Positions 59,568-64,000 of a DNA stretch of 64,000 nt are shown here, piece by piece. The stretch lies in the NCBI GenBank assembly GCA_964411425.1, contig CAYPKW010000007.1:1-64000 (forward strand). Reading direction: 5' to 3'. The notes under the pieces are model-generated. The model ran no database searches and was not told where the DNA came from. It was given only the letters and a program-made list of their open reading frames with translations. A program made the translations under genes and the position numbers. The stretch is from CAYPKW01 sp964411425 (GTDB lineage Bacteria > Pseudomonadota > Alphaproteobacteria > Dongiales > Dongiaceae). Each line of letters starts with the position of its first letter. The stretch's first letter is position 1.

Positions 59568-59966
59568 TCACTCGGCAATGACGAAAGGTATGCTGCCGCG
59601 CGTGATGTGGCCATCGCTCGACAGCATCTGCCAGCGCAACTCGTAAGGGCCGGGCTGGAGACCGAAGGCTTCCGCCGACAACTCGTCCGGCGGGCCGCCG
59701 TCGATGATATCGAGGTCGAGCAGCCGCCCGCCAGGGAGCGCAAGCGACAGACGCGAGCGGACGGGGTCGACGCGGACGTTGAACCGCAGCCTGATCTCCA
59801 GATCGGGACCGACCGTGGTAGCGCCGCGAGCCGGCGTAGAGGCGACGACCACGGCGTGCGCCGCCACGGGCGCGGGGCCGAGCGATGCCAGGCCGAGGGC
59901 CGCGCCCAGCAACGCCCCGCAGGCGCGGACGACGGCCCTGCGTCGCGCCGAAACGACGTCATTCAT
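59568..59966 (-). CDS. copC: CopC domain periplasmic copper-binding protein
   Basis: A 132-residue exported protein. The signal (VVRACGALLGAALGLASLGPAPVAA) is followed by HAVVVASTPARGATTV, where the first mature His is a Cu(II) ligand. YELRWQMLSSDGHITRGSIPFVIAE carries the second ligand pair (Asp and His). The Met-rich Cu(I) loop of some CopC proteins is absent, so a Cu(II)-only form is likely. It lies 6 bases upstream of copD and follows dxr on the same strand. Confidence 0.87.
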   Translation of the reverse strand: MNDVVSARRRAVVRACGALLGAALGLASLGPAPVAAHAVVVASTPARGATTVGPDLEIRLRFNVRVDPVRSRLSLALPGGRLLDLDIIDGGPPDELSAEAFGLQPGPYELRWQMLSSDGHITRGSIPFVIAE

Positions 59967-60017
59967 GATCGAGACCCGAGTACGCCGCCCTGCCGGCCGG
60001 CGCCCTCGCGATCAGGC

Positions 60018-61211
60018 TCAATTGCCGGGAATGAAAGCTCGGGCGACGGCTCGCGCCCGCTCGTCGAGGTGGCGCACCTCCTGCAGGCTCGCCGGCGCGG
60101 CCGCGGGCATCGCCGCCAGCGTCCGCTCGACCGTTGGCACGATGTCGAGGAAACCGAGTCGCCCGGCAAGGAAGCCGTGCACCGCCACTTCGTTGGCGGC
60201 GTTGAGGACCGTAGGCGCCGCGCCGCCGGCGCGCAGCGCATCGCGCGCCACTTGCAGCGCCGGAAACCGTACCGGGTCCGGCGGCTCGAACGTGAGCGCC
60301 CCGATCGCCGCCAGATCGAGCCGGGCCGAGGGCGCCGGCATGCGCTGCGGCCAGCGCAAGGCGTAGGCGATCGGCGTGCGCATGTCCGGGCTGCCAAGCT
60401 GCGCCAGCACGGAGCCATCGACGTACGCGACCAGGCTGTGCACCACGGACTGCGGGTGTACGACGATCTCGATACGCGATTCGGAGAGGCCGAACAGGTG
60501 ATGCGCCTCGATCACCTCCAGCCCCTTGTTCATCATGGTGGCGGAATCGACCGAGATCTTCGCCCCCATGTTCCAATTCGGATGCGCCACCGCCTGCGCG
60601 GGCGTGACGCGCGCCATGGCCGCGCGGTCGAAATCTCGAAACGGCCCACCCGAGGCGGTGAGGATGATCTTCTCAACCGCGTCGAGGTGCTGGAAATCGA
60701 ACACCTGGAAGATGGCGCTGTGCTCGGAGTCGACCGGCAACAGGGTGGCGCCGCTGCGCGCGATCTCGGCCATCATGAGGGCGCCCGCGCACACCAGGCA
60801 CTCCTTGTTGGCGAGCGCCACGATGGCGCCGCGCCGCACCGCCGCCATGGTGGCTTCGAGGCCGGCCGCGCCGACGATCGCTGCCATGACCCAGTCGGCC
60901 GGCCGGCATGCCGCCTCGACGATCGCCGCCGGCCCGGCGGCCGTCTCGATGCCGGTGCCGGCGAGCGCATCTGAGAGCGCCGCGTACTTGGTCGGATCGC
61001 CAATGACGGCCAGCCGCGGGCGCAACTTGCGCGCCTGCTCCGCCAGGCGCTCGACGTTACCGTTGGCGGTGAGCGCGTCGACCGCAAACGACTTTCGATT
61101 GCGCTCGATCAGGTCGACGGTGTTCGAGCCGACCGAGCCGGTGGAGCCCAGAATCGTGACGCTGCGCCGCGCCGCGGCGGCCTTCGGGATAGTGACGGCT
61201 AACCGTTCCAT
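60018..61211 (-). CDS. dxr: Dxr, DXP reductoisomerase
   Basis: A 397-residue enzyme that makes MEP, the first committed step of the non-mevalonate route. The NADPH loop is VTILGSTGSVGSNTVDLIERN. ALANKECLVCAG, PVDSEHSAIFQV (metal ligands Asp and Glu), TASGGPFRDF, NWNMGAKISVDSATMMNKGLEVIEAHHLF and LNAANEVAVHGFL are all standard. The ATG at 61211 is used rather than the longer frame from 61310, whose extra residues are not conserved. The gene leads the dxr-copC-copD-hpnN unit. Confidence 0.95.
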   Translation of the reverse strand: MERLAVTIPKAAAARRSVTILGSTGSVGSNTVDLIERNRKSFAVDALTANGNVERLAEQARKLRPRLAVIGDPTKYAALSDALAGTGIETAAGPAAIVEAACRPADWVMAAIVGAAGLEATMAAVRRGAIVALANKECLVCAGALMMAEIARSGATLLPVDSEHSAIFQVFDFQHLDAVEKIILTASGGPFRDFDRAAMARVTPAQAVAHPNWNMGAKISVDSATMMNKGLEVIEAHHLFGLSESRIEIVVHPQSVVHSLVAYVDGSVLAQLGSPDMRTPIAYALRWPQRMPAPSARLDLAAIGALTFEPPDPVRFPALQVARDALRAGGAAPTVLNAANEVAVHGFLAGRLGFLDIVPTVERTLAAMPAAAPASLQEVRHLDERARAVARAFIPGN

Positions 61212-61447
61212 GCCGGTCCTTGACCCGCCGAATCCTCGGCCGGCGGCTTCGCCCTTGGCGGCCGCTCTTGACCCCTCTCCTAGGTTGCCGCCGGCGTCCG
61301 CCGCTGTCAACGCCGCAGGCGGACGGACCCTCGCCCGGCCAGACGACCCATGCTAGCCTCTGCCGCAGTGGTACTCCAGCCGGCCCAGCCGCATTGGGGG
61401 ACGAGCGGAACCGGCGCAAGGCAGGCGGGGAAAGTCGGACAGGGCCG

Positions 61448-62440
61448 ATGAAGCGACCCGGCGGATCACGATCCGGTGCGCGAGGGAACGCCTCGCGCAC
61501 CCTCGCTCGGGCATGGGCCATGCTCGGGGGGCAGGCGACGGCGGCTGCTGACACCGGACCGATCGAGGCGGCGCTGGGCGCCGTGGCGGCGGCGGTGGAG
61601 GCGAGCCTCCATGACCTCCTGCCGGTGCCCGCGGGCGCCCAGGCCCGCGTCGCCCACGCCATGCGTTATGCCACCATGGGAGGTGGCAAGCGCATCCGGC
61701 CGTTCCTCGTGTTGGCGGGCGCCCGGCTGCTCGACGTGCCCGAAGGGGGCGCCCTCAGGGTCGCCGCCGCCATCGAGATGGTGCACTGTTACAGCCTGGT
61801 GCACGACGATCTGCCGGCGATGGACAACAGCGAGCTGCGCCGCGGGCGGCCGACCGTGCACCGGGAATTCGACGATGCGACCGCCATCCTGGCCGGCGAC
61901 GGCCTGTTGACGCTGGCCTTCGAGGTGCTGGCCGATCCCAGGACCCACCGCGACGCGGCGGTGCGCGCCAATCTCGCGCTGGCGCTCGCCCGGGCGGCGG
62001 GCGCCGCCGGCATGGTCGGCGGACAGATGATCGACCTCGAGGCCGAGCACAAGCGTCTCGATGTCGCGGCCATCACCCAGTTGCAGCGCCTGAAAACCGG
62101 CGCCATCTTTGGCTTCGCCTGCGGCGCCGGCGCCATTCTCGGTTCGGCGCCACCGACGGTACGCCGGGCGCTCGCCCGATACGCCGAGGACATCGGCCTC
62201 GCGTTCCAGATCGTCGACGACCTGTTGGACGCCCAGGGCAGCGCCGCCGCCATCGGCAAGCCCGTCGGTCAGGATCGGGTTTCGGGGAAGGCGACGTTCG
62301 TCTCGCTGCTGGGAGCGGATCGGGCCCGCGCGGAAGCAAAACGCCTGGCGCGCTCGGCCCGCCACCGGCTCGACGGCTTCGGTGCCGCCGCCGACCCGCT
62401 CCGGGCGATGGCGAGCTTTATCGTCTCGCGGCAGCGCTAA
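61448..62440 (+). CDS. ispA: Polyprenyl synthetase, probable farnesyl diphosphate synthase (IspA)
   Basis: A short-chain trans-prenyltransferase of about 330 residues. The first Asp-rich motif is HDDLPAMDNSELRRGRPT and the second is QIVDDLLDAQG; MGGGKRIRPFLVLAGARLL is the substrate-binding segment. The residues upstream of the first motif and the overall length match farnesyl or geranylgeranyl diphosphate synthases. The FPP it makes would feed HpnD. The ATG at 61448 adds about 24 residues over an alternative at 61520. It overlaps the methyltransferase end by 4 bases. Confidence 0.9.
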   Translation: MKRPGGSRSGARGNASRTLARAWAMLGGQATAAADTGPIEAALGAVAAAVEASLHDLLPVPAGAQARVAHAMRYATMGGGKRIRPFLVLAGARLLDVPEGGALRVAAAIEMVHCYSLVHDDLPAMDNSELRRGRPTVHREFDDATAILAGDGLLTLAFEVLADPRTHRDAAVRANLALALARAAGAAGMVGGQMIDLEAEHKRLDVAAITQLQRLKTGAIFGFACGAGAILGSAPPTVRRALARYAEDIGLAFQIVDDLLDAQGSAAAIGKPVGQDRVSGKATFVSLLGADRARAEAKRLARSARHRLDGFGAAADPLRAMASFIVSRQR

Positions 62441-63024
62441 GCTTCGTCGTCATCGCGGCGCGGCTTCCACGCCACCGCCCAAAGATTGAACTTGTCGTCG
62501 CGCCTGGTGTTGACCTTGACGAAACCCACGTCCACGAGGGCGCCCTTCAGCGTCGTCGCGGTGAAGCCGGTGTGGTGCGCCATGAACAGGTTGCCGGCTG
62601 CCAGCGAGCGGCGATGGCCATACAGGATGTCGATCGGGCAGATCGGGCCGGCGGGCGAAACGTAGGCGGGTTCGTCCAACTTGTCCTGGGCAATCAACTC
62701 GGCCACGCGCTGCAAGTCGGGCAAGGTGACGAGGGCGAAACCGGCGGGCTTGAGCACTCGATGGAACTCGCCCAGCGCCACGGGCACCTCGTGCGGATAC
62801 AGGTGCTCGATATTGTGCGAGGACCACACCGCGTCCACCGAGCGCGACCGGACCGCCGGCATCTCGGTGATCGACGCGACGATATCCGGCTTGACGTCGG
62901 GGTTGATGTCGAGACGGATTTCGCGCCACTCCGGCGAGCGAAAAGTCTTGTGCAGCTTGTTCGGGTTGGCGACGCCGCAGCCGACATGGAGGACGGCCTT
63001 CTTGGGCGGCGCGCTTTGGCTCAT
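62437..63024 (-). CDS. Class-I SAM-dependent methyltransferase
   Basis: A 195-residue enzyme. The SAM motif I is VLHVGCGVAN, motif II is near EIRLDINPDVKPDIVA, and the typical SVDAVWSSHNIEHLYPHEVPVALGEFHRVLKPAGF contains motif III (split here as VWSSHNIEHLYP and RVLKPAGFALVTLPDL). The substrate is unknown. The ATG at 63024 is preferred because upstream residues are not conserved. It lies downstream of groEL on the same strand, with a nested palindrome between them. Confidence 0.82.
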   Translation of the reverse strand: MSQSAPPKKAVLHVGCGVANPNKLHKTFRSPEWREIRLDINPDVKPDIVASITEMPAVRSRSVDAVWSSHNIEHLYPHEVPVALGEFHRVLKPAGFALVTLPDLQRVAELIAQDKLDEPAYVSPAGPICPIDILYGHRRSLAAGNLFMAHHTGFTATTLKGALVDVGFVKVNTRRDDKFNLWAVAWKPRRDDDEA

Positions 63025-63113
63025 GGCTGATCCTCGCGACCCGAATTCCCAAGCAGATACAGTCCCCGCGGGCAACGGGCCAAGCGGCAAATGCGGTGCT
63101 GTCCGACAAGGAT

Positions 63114-63251
63114 CGGGGCCGCCCCCTAGAGCAAGATCGGATCAGATTGAATCAATCTGATCCGTGAATCTTGCTCTAATTCAATAGCTTGAGCATGATC
63201 TTATCGGAAAAGTGGTAGCCACTTTTCCGGATCATGCTCTAGGGACGGCCC
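63114..63251. repeat. Nested palindromic element between groEL and a methyltransferase
   Basis: Outer arms GGGGCCGCCCCCTAGAGC (63116-63133) and its near-complement at 63235-63251 enclose two palindromes. The first (63127-63178) has arms TAGAGCAAGATC...GGATCAGATTGA and their complement. The second (63191-63239) has GAGCATGATC...CGGAAAAGTGG and its complement, with a GTAGCC-type loop. Such GAGCATGATCC-GGAAAAGTGG palindromes are abundant in Rhizobiales-type genomes. It could act as a bidirectional transcription barrier behind groEL. Confidence 0.82.
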
Positions 63252-63279
63252 CGCCTGCGGTCCCTTATCGAAGCCGGGA

Positions 63280-64000
<721 letters not shown>

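Overview
This window is a dense, high-GC segment of a Gram-negative chromosome. The gene families point to the Alphaproteobacteria, most likely a Rhodospirillales-like or Rhizobiales-like lineage. The support is a complete hopanoid (hpn) cluster, PQQ synthesis genes, a SoeABC-type molybdoenzyme, heavy use of ATGA/GTGA start-stop overlaps, and a large palindromic repeat next to groEL of a kind common in Rhizobiales. Species cannot be named from the sequence alone.

Layout. 1-5.6 kb: an N-acyl-D-amino-acid deacylase overlapping a CaiD-like hydratase, two TAXI-type binding proteins, a TusA-like protein and an exported acetamidase/formamidase. 5.9-10.5 kb: a three-gene molybdopterin/Fe-S/membrane-anchor oxidoreductase (probable SoeABC sulfite dehydrogenase). 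10.5-16.3 kb: a CocE/NonD hydrolase followed by a peptide-type ABC transporter (two permeases, two ATPases) with no binding protein. 16.5-19.2 kb: a PAS-histidine kinase broken by an in-frame amber codon, an M24 peptidase homologue, and a roughly 270-bp MITE-like inverted-repeat element. 19.2-28.9 kb: mixed metabolism (PhnD-like protein, GFA protein, desaturase, class-III aminotransferase with a second decayed C-terminus nearby, AhpD-like protein, cytochrome b, FtsH, MttB-family methyltransferase, DUF3179 protein).

29-36.3 kb: an FAD oxidoreductase, an exported sorbosone-dehydrogenase-type beta-propeller and a cytochrome c, directly followed by pqqA (27 codons), pqqB, pqqC and pqqE. pqqD is not present here. 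A repeat-rich gap and a DUF1989 gene follow.

36.4-62.4 kb: the main system, a hopanoid supercluster. hpnA-B-C-D-E-shc-hpnG run as one overlapping operon. ispH-hpnH face it on the other strand. ispG-hpnM-nucleotidyltransferase-CDP-alcohol phosphatidyltransferase-hpnI-hpnJ-hpnK-hpnL and a second flippase-like gene run forward. dxr-copC-copD-hpnN run back, and a farnesyl diphosphate synthase (ispA-type) closes the block. Precursor supply (dxr, ispG, ispH, ispA), squalene synthesis (hpnC/D/E), cyclisation (shc), side-chain building (hpnH/G), head-group tailoring (hpnI/J/K) and transport (hpnM/N) therefore lie together. The segment from about 49.7 to 54.3 kb is visibly lower in GC than its surroundings. 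The window ends with a methyltransferase, a nested palindrome and the 3' part of groEL.
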